Positions 9,101-16,676 are shown, counted from the stretch's first letter. The stretch is DNA of 64,000 bases from Ruminococcus sp. YRD2003 (GCA_900109435.1 FNZT01000003.1:434001-498000), one strand, 5' to 3'. Numbers and translations: made by a program. The notes: a model not told the origin generated them from the letters alone.

Positions 9101-9805
9101 CTCGACATTCGTGAGGAAGGTGGTATGACGGCAGTGGTCAGACCAGTATGTATCTATCATTCGTATCTCGGTGATAGTGGGGTCGCGGTGTTCTTTGCTG
9201 CGGAAGTAGTCCTGGCAGAACTTGATATCGTCATAGTCCATAGCAAGACCGAACTGGTCAACGAAAGCGTGAAGTCCCTTCTCGTTGAGGTTGATAAAGC
9301 CCTCAAGAGTTTCAACTGTCTCGGGTATCTCATAGTTTGTATCAAGAGAATCGACCTCATCAAGGGAAGCCTCGCGGCACTCAACGGGGTTTATCATGTA
9401 CGCCTTGAGACGCTCAAGGTCAGCATCGGAAATACCGCCCGAAACAATATACACCCTCGCATTTCTCACACGGCAGCGCTCGCCCTGACGGAGTATCTGT
9501 ATACACTGCTCACAGCTGTCGGCGCGCTGGTCGAACTGACCCGGAAGGTACTCAACTGCGAAAACTTTGTCGCCCTCCTCGAGGTCGGGGAGCTTGTCAT
9601 ATACAACGTCTACTGCGGGTTCGGAGAAAACGGTAGGTATCGCGGCTTTGAAGTCAGCCTCGCTGAGCTTGTCCGCATCGTAGCGGTTGAGAACGCGGAT
9701 ACCCTTGACATCGAGCCGCAGGGACGTTCTGATGTCGCTGAGGATAGACTTAGCCTCGACGGCGAATTCGGGCTTTTTTTCTGCATAGATTCTGAATACA
9801 GCCAT
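6101..9805 (-). CDS. purL: Phosphoribosylformylglycinamidine synthase, single-chain form
   Basis: 1234 residues, the large single-polypeptide PurL that makes FGAM from FGAR, glutamine and ATP in purine synthesis. The N-terminal PurS-like part is followed by the two AIRS-type synthase halves (for example FKNETHNHPTEIEPFGGAAT and TYWSDHCRHTTF) and a C-terminal class I glutamine amidotransferase with IPGGFSGGDEPEGSGK, the nucleophile in LGICNGFQALVKLG and the His/Glu dyad in SHGEGRFVAPE. This fused arrangement is common in Clostridia, unlike the split PurS/PurL/PurQ of Bacillus. The ATG at 9805 follows AAGGAGAAGAATAAT. It lies 66 bases after mtaB and may be cotranscribed with it. Confidence 0.97.
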   Translation of the reverse strand: MAVFRIYAEKKPEFAVEAKSILSDIRTSLRLDVKGIRVLNRYDADKLSEADFKAAIPTVFSEPAVDVVYDKLPDLEEGDKVFAVEYLPGQFDQRADSCEQCIQILRQGERCRVRNARVYIVSGGISDADLERLKAYMINPVECREASLDEVDSLDTNYEIPETVETLEGFINLNEKGLHAFVDQFGLAMDYDDIKFCQDYFRSKEHRDPTITEIRMIDTYWSDHCRHTTFLTNVENVSIVTPYIKDTYDMYLNVREELGRSDRPITLMDIGTLAAKKLKADGLLPDLDESEEINACSVKIKVDIDGKLEDWILMFKNETHNHPTEIEPFGGAATCLGGAIRDPLSGRSYVYQAMRVTGAANPLVPVADTIQGKLPQKKIVVGAANGYSSYGNQIGLATGHVAEVYHPGYVAKRMEIGAVLGAAPAENIRREAPVPGDVVILLGGKTGRDGCGGATGSSKSHTLESLESCGAEVQKGNPPEERKLQRLFRKPEVTKLIKRCNDFGAGGVSVAIGELTDGLVIDLNAVPKKYDGLDGTEIAISESQERMAVVVAPEDVETFMAEAAKENLEATLVADVVEEPRLKMNWNGRTIVDLSREFLNSNGAPKFTDITVELPEDTSPEEVEDNAEAWTKLMGGLNVCSQKGLIEKFDSTIGAGTVLMPFGGVYQMTPSQAMAAKIPVLRGETNTCSLMGWGYNPDISSKSPYHGAMLAVVESIAKVVAAGGTYKKCWLTFQEYFERTQNDPKRWGKPMAALLGAFKAQLELGCGSIGGKDSMSGTFENIDVPPTLVSFAVSTAKADKVVSTEFKQAGDKVIYIAPDYDENGLPVFDSVKAVFDKVEDIIAAGRAAAIWTIGYGGAAEGIAKMCFGNRLGFEFTSRMTARQLFTPCYGAFIIELTGEASDDENVIGKTTDTYRIDTLDYTLGLDNLQRVWEGKLEPVFPCRINTTDATPAKYSYKNTVTLASSEKFAKPRVVIPVFPGTNCEYDTARAFEKAGASAEVIVIRNQAAGDIEASVEQFEKAIRESQMIMIPGGFSGGDEPEGSGKFITAFFRNPMIKDAVHDLLKNRDGLMLGICNGFQALVKLGLVPFGEIVDMTDDSPTLTFNTINRHQSMMVNTRIASNKSPWLYGTEVGDIHTVPISHGEGRFVAPESLIQKMAENGQIATQYVDLAGDPTMDIRYNPNTSVDAIEGITSPDGRVLGKMGHSERKGSFICKNVAGEKDQRIFESGVAYFK

Positions 9806-9871
9806 ATTATTCTTCTCCTTATGTATAAAAATAACGTTAAGCTTGGAAATACGGGAAACTCCCCTTTCAGG

Positions 9872-11185
9872 TCAGACCTCGTCCTCCGACGCGATACGTC
9901 CGAGGCAGCAGTCATCGCCTACATCTTCTATTGTAACATAAAAAATGTGATTACGCAAACTTTTTTTTGAATTTTTCCGTGAAATTTTTATTAAGGTGTA
10001 GTCCGGAGCGTGACCGTTATGGAAATCCTCCGATTTTTCGCGTTCAAACAGCACCGGCACAGTCTGACCGACGAGGCTCTGCATATACGCACGTGAAAGT
10101 CGCTCTCCGAGAGCCTTCATTCGGTCGGCGCGCTCGTGCTTGACCGCATCGGGTATTTGCTCCATTTTCGCGGCCGGAGTCCCCTGTCTCGGAGAATACT
10201 GAAAAACGTGTATCCTCGAAAACCCTATTTTCTCGGCAAATGCCATAGATTCGGCAAATTCTTCCTCAGTTTCGTTCGGAAATCCCACCATGATATCAGT
10301 AGTGAAGGCAGCCTGAGGGAAACGTGCGCGTATCTGTTCGGTGAGAAAAGCGTACTCTTCGGGCGTATAGCGGCGGTTCATGCGTCTGAGCGTAGCCGCA
10401 CTGCCGCTTTGCAGCGACAGGTGGAACTGCGGGCAGAATTGCGGAAGGGCAGCAAGTCTGTCGAGGTCGTCGGGGAGCATCATCTCGGGCTCTATTGAGC
10501 CGAGCCTGACACGTTCGATGCCTTCGGTCTGACAGCAGACCTCCACCGCATCCGCGAGGCGAAGCCCCTCTCTGTGCCCGTAAAACGCGATATTTATGCC
10601 CGTGAGCACTACTTCACGCCGTCCGTGAGCGGCAAGCATAGCGACCTCACGCCGCAGGTCATCGAGCGGCTTGCTGCGGAAGCGTCCGCGCGCGTAGGGT
10701 ATCATACAGTAGGTGCAGTAGCACTCACAGCCGTCCTGTATCTTAACGAAGGCGCGGGTATGGCTGTCCGTCGGAACGTAAGGTATCTCCTCGAATGTTT
10801 CGTCCTTATCAAGCGGCTGTATATCAACGATACGGCGCTTCTCAGTCAGGGCAGCGAGAACGAGTTCGGGCAGCTTCGCACGCTCCTTTGTCCCTGTGAT
10901 TATGTCAGCCTCCGTGACCCTCTCAGCCGCTTCGGGAGCAGCCTGCGGCATACAGCCCGTCAGCACGATGACAGCATCGGGCACGTCCTTTCGCAGCTTC
11001 CTTACTGCGTATACAGACTTACTGTCACCGCTTCCCGTAACAGTGCATGAATTCACAACAATGACATCTGCGTCGGTCGCTTTGTCCGCAGGAACAAATC
11101 CCGAATCAGAGAAGCAGCTTCGCAAGAGCTCGGTCTCGTACTGACTGACCTTGCAACCGAAAGTTATAAAAAATATTTTATACAT
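9872..11185 (-). CDS. mtaB: tRNA t6A37 methylthiotransferase MtaB
   Basis: 437 residues; radical SAM methylthiotransferase that turns t6A37 of tRNA into ms2t6A37. The N-terminal MTTase domain has FGCKVSQYETE with Cys11, a second Cys in NSCTVTGSGDSKS near residue 47 and a third in LTGCMPQAAPE near 78, which bind the auxiliary cluster. The radical SAM cluster motif is CYCTYCMIPYARG near 154. A TRAM-like C-terminal region follows from about residue 370. The lack of a longer C-terminal extension and the FGCKVNQxE-type start fit MtaB rather than MiaB or RimO. The ribosome binding site is weak (GGGTGAAAT). It precedes purL. Confidence 0.92.
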   Translation of the reverse strand: MYKIFFITFGCKVSQYETELLRSCFSDSGFVPADKATDADVIVVNSCTVTGSGDSKSVYAVRKLRKDVPDAVIVLTGCMPQAAPEAAERVTEADIITGTKERAKLPELVLAALTEKRRIVDIQPLDKDETFEEIPYVPTDSHTRAFVKIQDGCECYCTYCMIPYARGRFRSKPLDDLRREVAMLAAHGRREVVLTGINIAFYGHREGLRLADAVEVCCQTEGIERVRLGSIEPEMMLPDDLDRLAALPQFCPQFHLSLQSGSAATLRRMNRRYTPEEYAFLTEQIRARFPQAAFTTDIMVGFPNETEEEFAESMAFAEKIGFSRIHVFQYSPRQGTPAAKMEQIPDAVKHERADRMKALGERLSRAYMQSLVGQTVPVLFEREKSEDFHNGHAPDYTLIKISRKNSKKSLRNHIFYVTIEDVGDDCCLGRIASEDEV

Positions 11186-11230
11186 ATTTCACCCATTTAT
11201 CACGAATTATTACCATAATTGTCATGTTAA

Positions 11231-11268
11231 TACTACACAAAAATGACTATCCGTTTTTGTGCAGTATA
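11231..11268. repeat. Long imperfect inverted repeat upstream of mtaB
   Basis: Arms 11231-11244 (ATACTACACAAAAA) and 11255-11268 (TTTTTGTGCAGTAT) pair with one mismatch over 14 bases with a 10-base centre. It lies in the 280-base divergent region between mtaB and the HPr-like gene. It could be an operator, a hairpin in the mtaB leader, or a terminator for either direction; nothing decides between these. Confidence 0.6.
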
Positions 11269-11348
11269 AATAATTATTCTTTATACCTAAAAAGTCAAAT
11301 TGATTTCATATTTCTTTATGCCAAAATGCCGAATTTATAAAAATCGCC

Positions 11349-11377
11349 TTGACATAGCCGTTTACAAGTGGTAATAT
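11349..11377 (+). promoter_or_regulatory. Promoter of the HPr-like gene
   Basis: TTGACA (11349-11354), 17-bp spacer, TAATAT (11372-11377). A leader of about 80 nt follows with a short hairpin (TTGCGG pairing with CCGCAA). Confidence 0.8.
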
Positions 11378-11465
11378 ATAGTTGCGGACAGGGAAGAGCC
11401 CGCAAGGAAGAGAAGATATATATGAAACCCACACACACGCAAGCGAAAACAGGAGGTAATGAATT

Positions 11466-11696
11466 ATGACAAAGACTACCGTTTCACTTCAGGCTATCAA
11501 CGACGTTAAGGATTTCGTTAATATCGTTATGAAGTACGACTTCGATATTGACCTTGTATCCGGAAGATACGCTGTAGACGCAAAGTCTATCATGGGTATT
11601 TTCAGCCTGGACCTCTCAAAGCCCATCGAGCTCAATGCTCACACTGACGACGCTGATAAGTTCATGAAGGACATTGAAAAGTACATCGTTAAGTAA
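11466..11696 (+). CDS. HPr-family protein lacking the phosphorylatable His15 loop (Crh-like)
   Basis: 76 residues with the HPr fold pattern. The segment AKSIMGIFSLDL near residues 39-50 matches the HPr region containing regulatory Ser46 (KSIMGVMSL in Bacillus), and MKYDFDIDL matches the preceding strand. The N-terminal active loop (GIHARPA in true HPr) is missing: about five residues are deleted there and no His or Arg remains. So it cannot pass phosphate along a sugar phosphotransferase chain but keeps the HPr-kinase target site, as in Crh of Bacillus, a cofactor of CcpA. A catabolite-regulation role is therefore likely but inferred. It has its own promoter, a strong AGGAGG and a terminator right after, so it is a single-gene unit. 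Confidence 0.8.
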   Translation: MTKTTVSLQAINDVKDFVNIVMKYDFDIDLVSGRYAVDAKSIMGIFSLDLSKPIELNAHTDDADKFMKDIEKYIVK

Positions 11697-11736
11697 AACA
11701 AAGCTAAACAATAAAAAATGACAGTACACACACCTT

Positions 11737-11765
11737 GGCGCTTCTTCGGAAGCGCCCTTTTTCTT
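11737..11765 (+). terminator. Intrinsic terminator after the HPr-like gene
   Basis: Stem GGCGCTTC (11737-11744), UUCG tetraloop, GAAGCGCC (11749-11756), then a T-rich tract. Textbook form. Confidence 0.92.
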
Positions 11766-11872
11766 TTTACAGTAATTTCCTGTTTTAAAGATGCTGTTCT
11801 CCGACATAATACTCTCAGGCGCTTATCAACGTTTCAAACGGAATAAACGTCACGAAAAGAGGTGTCACATCT

Positions 11873-12091
11873 ATGTGGGATAAACTCGCCCTCATACTTC
11901 TCATCGTCGGAGGTATAAACTGGGGTCTTGTCGGTATCTTTGACCTCGACCTCGTTGCTTTTGCATTCGGCGGTGCGGGCACTGTCCTCGCACGAGCTGT
12001 CTACATCCTTGTAGCAGTCTCTGCGGTATGGTGCATTTCCTTCCTCTTCCGCAGGAATGAGGAGCTCGCGGTCAGCACTGTAGAGCGCTGA
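11873..12091 (+). CDS. DUF378 small membrane protein
   Basis: 72 residues with two predicted membrane helices (about 5-25 and 38-58). The start KLALILLIVGGINWGLVGIF is the diagnostic DUF378 (YuzA-like) sequence, with the conserved GGINWGLVG turn. The function of this family is unknown. The gene stands alone between the HPr-like gene terminator and its own terminator. The start follows AAGAGGTGTCACATCT. Confidence 0.85.
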   Translation: MWDKLALILLIVGGINWGLVGIFDLDLVAFAFGGAGTVLARAVYILVAVSAVWCISFLFRRNEELAVSTVER

Positions 12092-12135
12092 GCGCATATC
12101 CTGCCGCTTAGATGCCGCAGCGGCAGAATACACAT

Positions 12136-12165
12136 TCGCGTCCCGAGGTGGGGCGCGATTTTTTT
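12136..12165 (+). terminator. Terminator after the DUF378 gene
   Basis: Stem 12136-12144 with 12150-12158 (one GT pair), 5-base loop, then seven Ts. Confidence 0.88.
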
Positions 12166-12179
12166 CGGCAAAATAAAAA

Positions 12180-12200
12180 GGGAGACGGATCACGTCTCCC
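12180..12200 (-). terminator. Terminator of the rpsF-ssb-rpsR operon
   Basis: On the minus strand GGGAGACG (12200-12193) pairs with CGTCTCCC (12187-12180) across a 5-base loop, followed by TTTTTATTTT. Confidence 0.92.
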
Positions 12201-12213
12201 CAATATTTATTGA

Positions 12214-12456
12214 TTAGTCGCTAACGTAGGGCATAAGAGCAACCTGTCTTGCCTTCTTGATAGCAGATGTGAGCTCGCGCTGATGGAATGCGCAAGTACC
12301 TGTCACACGTCTGGGAAGGATCTTAGCTCTTTCTGTTACGCACTTTCTGAGCTTAGCAAGGTCCTTATAGTCAATTCTCTCGATCCTGTCTGCGCAGAAC
12401 ATACATACCTTCTTGCGGGGCTTCTTTGCAGGACGAGCACTTCTTTCCTTTTCCAT
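12214..12456 (-). CDS. rpsR: 30S ribosomal protein S18
   Basis: 80 residues. Contains [15 protein letters not shown] with a CxxC pair, further Cys residues near positions 37 and 53 and the S18 core [18 protein letters not shown], so this is the zinc-binding (C+) form of S18. It binds S6 in the platform of the small subunit, which fits its place as the last gene of the rpsF-ssb-rpsR operon. The start follows AAAGGAGAAATTGTC. Confidence 0.97.
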   Translation of the reverse strand: MEKERSARPAKKPRKKVCMFCADRIERIDYKDLAKLRKCVTERAKILPRRVTGTCAFHQRELTSAIKKARQVALMPYVSD

Positions 12457-12494
12457 GACAATTTCTCCTTTCGTAATATTGATTCAGTCCGTTT

Positions 12495-12977
12495 TCAGAA
12501 CGGCATATCGTCCTCGTTGAGGAGCTCTTCGTATTCTCCGAAGTTACCGTAAGACATATTATCGTTTGCAGGAGCGGGCTGCGCAGGAGCAGCAGGCTGC
12601 TGTCTGGGAGCCTGATAAGTGTTATTCTGGGGCTGTGAGCCGCCGTTGTCGTTCTTTCCGCCGACAAACTCCACATTGTCAACAAATACCTCGGTGGTAT
12701 AATGTGTTACATCGGAGTGGTTCTTGTCCTGATACTTGCCTGTTCTGAGGCTGCCCTCAAGACAGATCATCTTGCCCTTGTTAAAGTAGCGTGAAACGAA
12801 CTCGGCAGTCTGTCTCCAAGCGGTGCAGCTGATGAAGTCAGCCTGTCTCTCGCCTGTATTCTTGTCAGCAAAGCGTCTGTCCACCGCAACAGTGAATCTG
12901 CACGATGAAACGCCGCTCTGAGTCTGTCTGAGCTCGGGGTCTGCGGTAAGTCTTCCGACCAAAATAACCTTATTCAT
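12495..12977 (-). CDS. ssb: Single-stranded DNA-binding protein
   Basis: 160 residues. The OB-fold domain covers about 1-105 (MNKVILVGRLTADPELRQT at the start, then the CRFTVAVDRRF strand). A Gln/Pro/Ala-rich linker leads to the acidic tip DDMPF, the docking site for SSB partner proteins in replication and repair. It lies between rpsF and rpsR as in most Firmicutes. The start follows GGAGGCGCCAT. Confidence 0.97.
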   Translation of the reverse strand: MNKVILVGRLTADPELRQTQSGVSSCRFTVAVDRRFADKNTGERQADFISCTAWRQTAEFVSRYFNKGKMICLEGSLRTGKYQDKNHSDVTHYTTEVFVDNVEFVGGKNDNGGSQPQNNTYQAPRQQPAAPAQPAPANDNMSYGNFGEYEELLNEDDMPF

Positions 12978-13003
12978 ATGGCGCCTCCTAAACGATGAAG
13001 AAA

Positions 13004-13300
13004 TTAGTCGATAACTGTAACGAGTGAGCGAAGAACGCCGTCACTGAGGTTGAGACGTCTTGAAAGATCAGCGGGATAGTCGGGTGTCGACTGGAACGTA
13101 TAGATTACGTAGTAGCCCTCTGTCTCGTCTTCGATAGGATATGCAAGCTTGCGCTTACCCCACTCCTCGTTGACTTCAACAGCTTCGGCATGACGCTCGA
13201 TCCTCTCCTTGAACTTCTGAACGAGAGCCTTCATGGGCTCCTCTCCGTCCTTGAGGCTGAAAACAACCATTACTTCATACTTTGCGGATACCTTTGCCAT
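13004..13300 (-). CDS. rpsF: 30S ribosomal protein S6
   Basis: 98 residues from the ATG at 13300, which is preceded by AGGAGGTGTACAAAA; an open frame extends 12 codons further upstream but has no support. S6 signatures are KYEVMVVFSLKDGEE, WGKRKLAYPIEDETEGYYVIY and LNLSDGVLRSLV. It is the first gene of the S6-SSB-S18 operon and the partner of S18 in the ribosome. Confidence 0.97.
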   Translation of the reverse strand: MAKVSAKYEVMVVFSLKDGEEPMKALVQKFKERIERHAEAVEVNEEWGKRKLAYPIEDETEGYYVIYTFQSTPDYPADLSRRLNLSDGVLRSLVTVID

Positions 13301-13380
13301 TTTTGTACACCTCCTTCTGGATTTCGCCCGTAGCACTATGCGGGCAAGGATAATATGTACCGTTCACACGATACCCAAAT

Positions 13381-13409
13381 ATTATAGCACACCCCCTGAC
13401 TATTGTCAA
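13381..13409 (-). promoter_or_regulatory. Promoter of rpsF-ssb-rpsR
   Basis: Perfect consensus on the minus strand: TTGACA (13409-13404), 17-bp spacer, TATAAT (13386-13381), as expected for a strongly expressed ribosomal operon. Confidence 0.92.
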
Positions 13410-13435
13410 GGGGTAATTTGCATTTTTATGAAATT

Positions 13436-14218
13436 TTATGCATACGGGAGCTTCTGATACTCTCTGTATGCGAACCAGCATATCCACATAGCCCAGAATA
13501 TGCTGAAAAGGTGCATACCCGTATCCGAGAGGGGCAGATAGCCGCAAAGGAAGTTTCCGAGCGTGTGCAGTCCTATCGCCAGCAGCAGCCAGCGCTTCCG
13601 ATCGCCTGTCTGCACCGCCTTGAACACAATGACTGACAGCGCTATGTGGGTAAACGTTCCTGCAAGACCGTCGAGGCACACAAGCACGGCGTCAAGCGTT
13701 GAATAATCGGCAGCAGCAGCCACTCCTTCAAGCATCTTCCGTGCCGCCTTTTCGTCGAGTCCTTTTGTGAATTCGGCTTCACCGAGATTATTCCAATCAA
13801 TGCCGTCGAGCACGTAATGGAAGGACGCCATAGTGCCTACAGCTATAGTCTCGTAGCAGTCATGTCCCAGCCCGTACATTACCGAGGTCGTGCGCGCCGT
13901 CTTGTTGCCGAGCGGGTACCTGAAAGCGAGATATCGGGCAGACTCCTCACATACGCCGGAGAGTAGCCCCTGCACGAGATAGAACAGGAAAGGGTCGGTC
14001 GTGAAAGCGCTCCCCTCTCTGAAAATGAAGGCTCTAAGTATGATGCGGACAGTTCCCGCCGCAAAATATGCAAGAAATCCCGCCAGAAAGACCAACCAGC
14101 TCTCATTCGTGCGCTTGCGCCACAGATATGCAAGCAGGAAAGGCACGACAGCTGCGAATATACCCGTCGCGGCATATCTTAGGAGAGTGCCTGTGGAGAA
14201 ATAAATATCAGATGCCAT
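13436..14218 (-). CDS. YhfC family intramembrane metalloprotease-like protein
   Basis: 260 residues with about seven membrane helices. The conserved motifs of the YhfC (DUF2324) family, relatives of the CAAX/ABI glutamic intramembrane proteases, are present: the Glu pair in VCEESARY near residue 92, His in YGLGHDCYE near 115 and His in IGLHTLGNF near 218. All expected catalytic residues are intact. The ATG overlaps the stop codon of the dockerin gene (TAATG), so translation is coupled. A function in cleaving a membrane or secreted substrate is inferred from family; the upstream dockerin protein or a signal peptide could be involved. Confidence 0.82.
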   Translation of the reverse strand: MASDIYFSTGTLLRYAATGIFAAVVPFLLAYLWRKRTNESWLVFLAGFLAYFAAGTVRIILRAFIFREGSAFTTDPFLFYLVQGLLSGVCEESARYLAFRYPLGNKTARTTSVMYGLGHDCYETIAVGTMASFHYVLDGIDWNNLGEAEFTKGLDEKAARKMLEGVAAAADYSTLDAVLVCLDGLAGTFTHIALSVIVFKAVQTGDRKRWLLLAIGLHTLGNFLCGYLPLSDTGMHLFSIFWAMWICWFAYREYQKLPYA

Positions 14219-15414
14219 TATTTGTTCTCAAGCGGCAGGTCGGTAAGCTTATAAAGTCCCGCGTCCAGTTTTTGTAATACAAGGGCGTCGTTGGCGGTAA
14301 CGCCTGACTGTCCGTCAACATCGGCATTCAGCATCCCCTGTGCTCTCAGGCCGTATTTGTCGCGGTTGCCGAGGTGCTGGAGTATAGCCGTCGCGTCAGC
14401 AATAGAGACATTTCCGTCGCAGTTCGCGTCGCCGTACTTCACATCGGACATAGCTTCGCTTGACGACGAAGCTGCGGAGACCGCTGTGGTCGCTGTAGTT
14501 GTCTCTGAAACAGCAGAGGAGCTCGTTACGGGAGCCTGCTGCTGTATCTCAGCCATACTCGGCTGGACGTCGCCCCACCAGCCCCACCAGTTGTTGTCGC
14601 CGGAACGGTACTTCTCGGCGCGCTGGTCATTCGTCCAAGTGAACTCGTTGTCGTAGAGGTGCCCCTCGTCGTAGTACCAGTGAGCGAGGGCAATTATCTC
14701 GTCGGGGTAGTCCTTATAGTAGCCTGGATTCTGCTCCTGATAGTCGCACCAACCCGTATTGAAGCCCTTGAGAGCTCCGCGTACTACCTGATAGCCCTCG
14801 AGCCCCTCTTCGTTTATGCCTATCTCTACAAAGTGCAGTATCTTGCGGATCCCCATATGGTTCGAGATGATCGCGTCATAGAAGGTAGACTCACTGAGAC
14901 TGTACTGGTACATCTCGGGGACGTTGTCCTCGGGCATAAAAGTAGGGTCGCAGTCCTTGAAAGCAGTGACGGCGGTCTGAAGAGTGCCGTACGCGTGGGC
15001 GGAGCTCACGCCGAAGCCCTGAGAAAAAGCTGTCTCATGGTCAGCGCCGACCTTGCCTTCACCGAGTGTGGACTCGCGCGTACCTATGCCGAGAAACAGC
15101 GCGTATACCTTCTCACGCTCTTCCTGACCGAGCCTCACGCGGAGCAGTTCCCAGTGTTCGTCTATCTCCTTGTAAAGCGCGTACTTGACCTCCTGTACGG
15201 ACATCTTATGATTTATCGCGCGTATCTCTTCGGTTGAGGCGTCCGCAGGAGTGTTTCTCTCGCCGTAATTGAATGGATTTCCCACGCCCTCCGCCTGTAC
15301 ATCGCGGGACGGGTCATGAGCGATATCGTCTGCTGCCGAAGTATTGAATGCCGAACCGCACAGCAGCATCACCGCCGCTGTTACCGTGCATACAGCTCTT
15401 TTGAATAATCTCAT
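14218..15414 (-). CDS. Secreted dockerin protein with a lysozyme-like domain
   Basis: 398 residues from the ATG at 15414, the best spaced of three possible starts after GAGGTG. Signal peptide about 1-28 (ends SAFNTSAAD). The central domain (about 60-260) has an isolated catalytic-looking Glu in FLGIGTRESTLGEG and a helical lysozyme-like pattern (AYGTLQTAVTAF, KGFNTGWCDYQEQNPGYY), which could be a lytic transglycosylase relative or the cellulase family GH124, which shares that fold. A Ser/Thr-rich linker follows, then a type I dockerin (about 325-395) with two F-hand repeats (GDANCDGNVSIAD and NADVDGQSGVTAND; the second has Gln at ligand position 5). The dockerin should attach it to a cohesin scaffold on the cell surface. 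It lies between a diguanylate cyclase gene and the YhfC gene. Confidence 0.8.
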   Translation of the reverse strand: MRLFKRAVCTVTAAVMLLCGSAFNTSAADDIAHDPSRDVQAEGVGNPFNYGERNTPADASTEEIRAINHKMSVQEVKYALYKEIDEHWELLRVRLGQEEREKVYALFLGIGTRESTLGEGKVGADHETAFSQGFGVSSAHAYGTLQTAVTAFKDCDPTFMPEDNVPEMYQYSLSESTFYDAIISNHMGIRKILHFVEIGINEEGLEGYQVVRGALKGFNTGWCDYQEQNPGYYKDYPDEIIALAHWYYDEGHLYDNEFTWTNDQRAEKYRSGDNNWWGWWGDVQPSMAEIQQQAPVTSSSAVSETTTATTAVSAASSSSEAMSDVKYGDANCDGNVSIADATAILQHLGNRDKYGLRAQGMLNADVDGQSGVTANDALVLQKLDAGLYKLTDLPLENK

Positions 15415-15445
15415 CTTCATCACCTCATATCAAATTCCGACTGTA

Positions 15446-16528
15446 TCATATTCTCGCGGCTTCGCCGTAAAAAGCCTTTTTCTCGCGGTACATGAGCTCC
15501 TCGGCCTTCTTGACGGAAAGGTCCATATCCCCGCCGTTCCTGTTACAAGCGGAAATGCCGAACGAAACATAATACCCGTTCACCTTGCACCGCTCGCGTA
15601 TCACCTTGACCGCCTCATTTGCTTCGCTTTCGGAAGCATCGAGCCTTACTCCGAGGAATTCATCGCCTCCGAGCCTGTAGGTATGCTCGGGACCAAAGAA
15701 ATCTTTCAGCTCCGAAGCAACGAATTTGAGCATAGCATCGCCCGCTTCGTGCCCCTTAGTATTATTGAGCTCATGCAGTCCGTTGATATCGGCATACACG
15801 CAGACAAGCCTTTCTTTGCACATCTCAGGGTAGCGCTTCAGCCGCCTCTCGAAGCAGTTGCGGTTCTTGACCTCTGTAAGGAGGTCTGTCTCGCTGAGGT
15901 ACTTTATTCGATGATTGCGGTATATGGAAGTAGTTTTCATACACATAAGGAGAGTGTTCGCGATTATGGCGAGCGCCGAAAAAGATACCGTGTTCCAAAT
16001 GTCCATCTCAGCATAGGTGGGCTCTTTCATCTTCCACGAAAACAAGCAGATGACAGCTCCCGTAATAAGCGTCATAAAGATAAGGCGAACAGGTCTTTCG
16101 ATGAATACAAGCGGTATCGCCACAAGGAATACCTCCGCGGAAACAGCAGGATATTCGGGGTGGAGGAGCGAAAGCGTAACTGAATAGATATTCAGCAGTA
16201 TCATAAAGAGATAAACGAGTGCGAGTATCATCCGCGGATGCTGTTCTCCAAAGAAACGCACCCCGAAATGGATAATTACCATAGCAACTAAGGAAAGCAT
16301 ATAGTTGTAGGCATTAGCATTGGCAAAGTTATCGGTGCGCATCTCCATTATCATCAGCAGAAGAAACATCACCATTCCCACGAATGACGCAAATTTGAGC
16401 AGATTCGTATTCTCGTTCGCAATATCGGCTCTGATAGCTTCATACTGTTCACGGTCGAGCCCTGCATAAATAAGAATGTTCCCTGCTCTTGAAAAAAACT
16501 TCTTTATCATAGATTCCCCCAATATCAT
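15446..16528 (-). CDS. Membrane-bound diguanylate cyclase (GGDEF)
   Basis: 360 residues. About six membrane helices between residues 40 and 185 form an unnamed sensory module, followed by a GGDEF domain (about 200-355) with ADINGLHELN and the intact active-site RLGGDEFLG. No RxxD inhibitory site is present before it, so feedback inhibition by c-di-GMP is not expected. It should make c-di-GMP at the membrane. It is first in a three-gene operon with the dockerin protein and YhfC, 31 bases before the dockerin start, and has its own near-consensus promoter. Confidence 0.9.
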   Translation of the reverse strand: MILGESMIKKFFSRAGNILIYAGLDREQYEAIRADIANENTNLLKFASFVGMVMFLLLMIMEMRTDNFANANAYNYMLSLVAMVIIHFGVRFFGEQHPRMILALVYLFMILLNIYSVTLSLLHPEYPAVSAEVFLVAIPLVFIERPVRLIFMTLITGAVICLFSWKMKEPTYAEMDIWNTVSFSALAIIANTLLMCMKTTSIYRNHRIKYLSETDLLTEVKNRNCFERRLKRYPEMCKERLVCVYADINGLHELNNTKGHEAGDAMLKFVASELKDFFGPEHTYRLGGDEFLGVRLDASESEANEAVKVIRERCKVNGYYVSFGISACNRNGGDMDLSVKKAEELMYREKKAFYGEAARI

Positions 16529-16579
16529 TTTTCGGCTACCATCAGCAAAGGCCCCGTCAATTCTCCAAATATTTGTTAT

Positions 16580-16608
16580 ATTATATCACAACGATGCCGA
16601 TAATGCAA
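16580..16608 (-). promoter_or_regulatory. Promoter of the diguanylate cyclase-dockerin-yhfC operon
   Basis: Minus strand TTGCAT (16608-16603), 17-bp spacer, TATAAT (16585-16580). Confidence 0.8.
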
Positions 16609-16676
16609 GCAAAGGCTAAAAATACCGCAATATTTGAAAAATTATTGCCAAAACATAATTTTTTTGCAGTAACCAC

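Noticed and set aside
8588-9970. A 460-codon open frame on the plus strand opposite purL
   Set aside because: It runs through purL, whose domains and length are certain, and has no sequence signature of its own.
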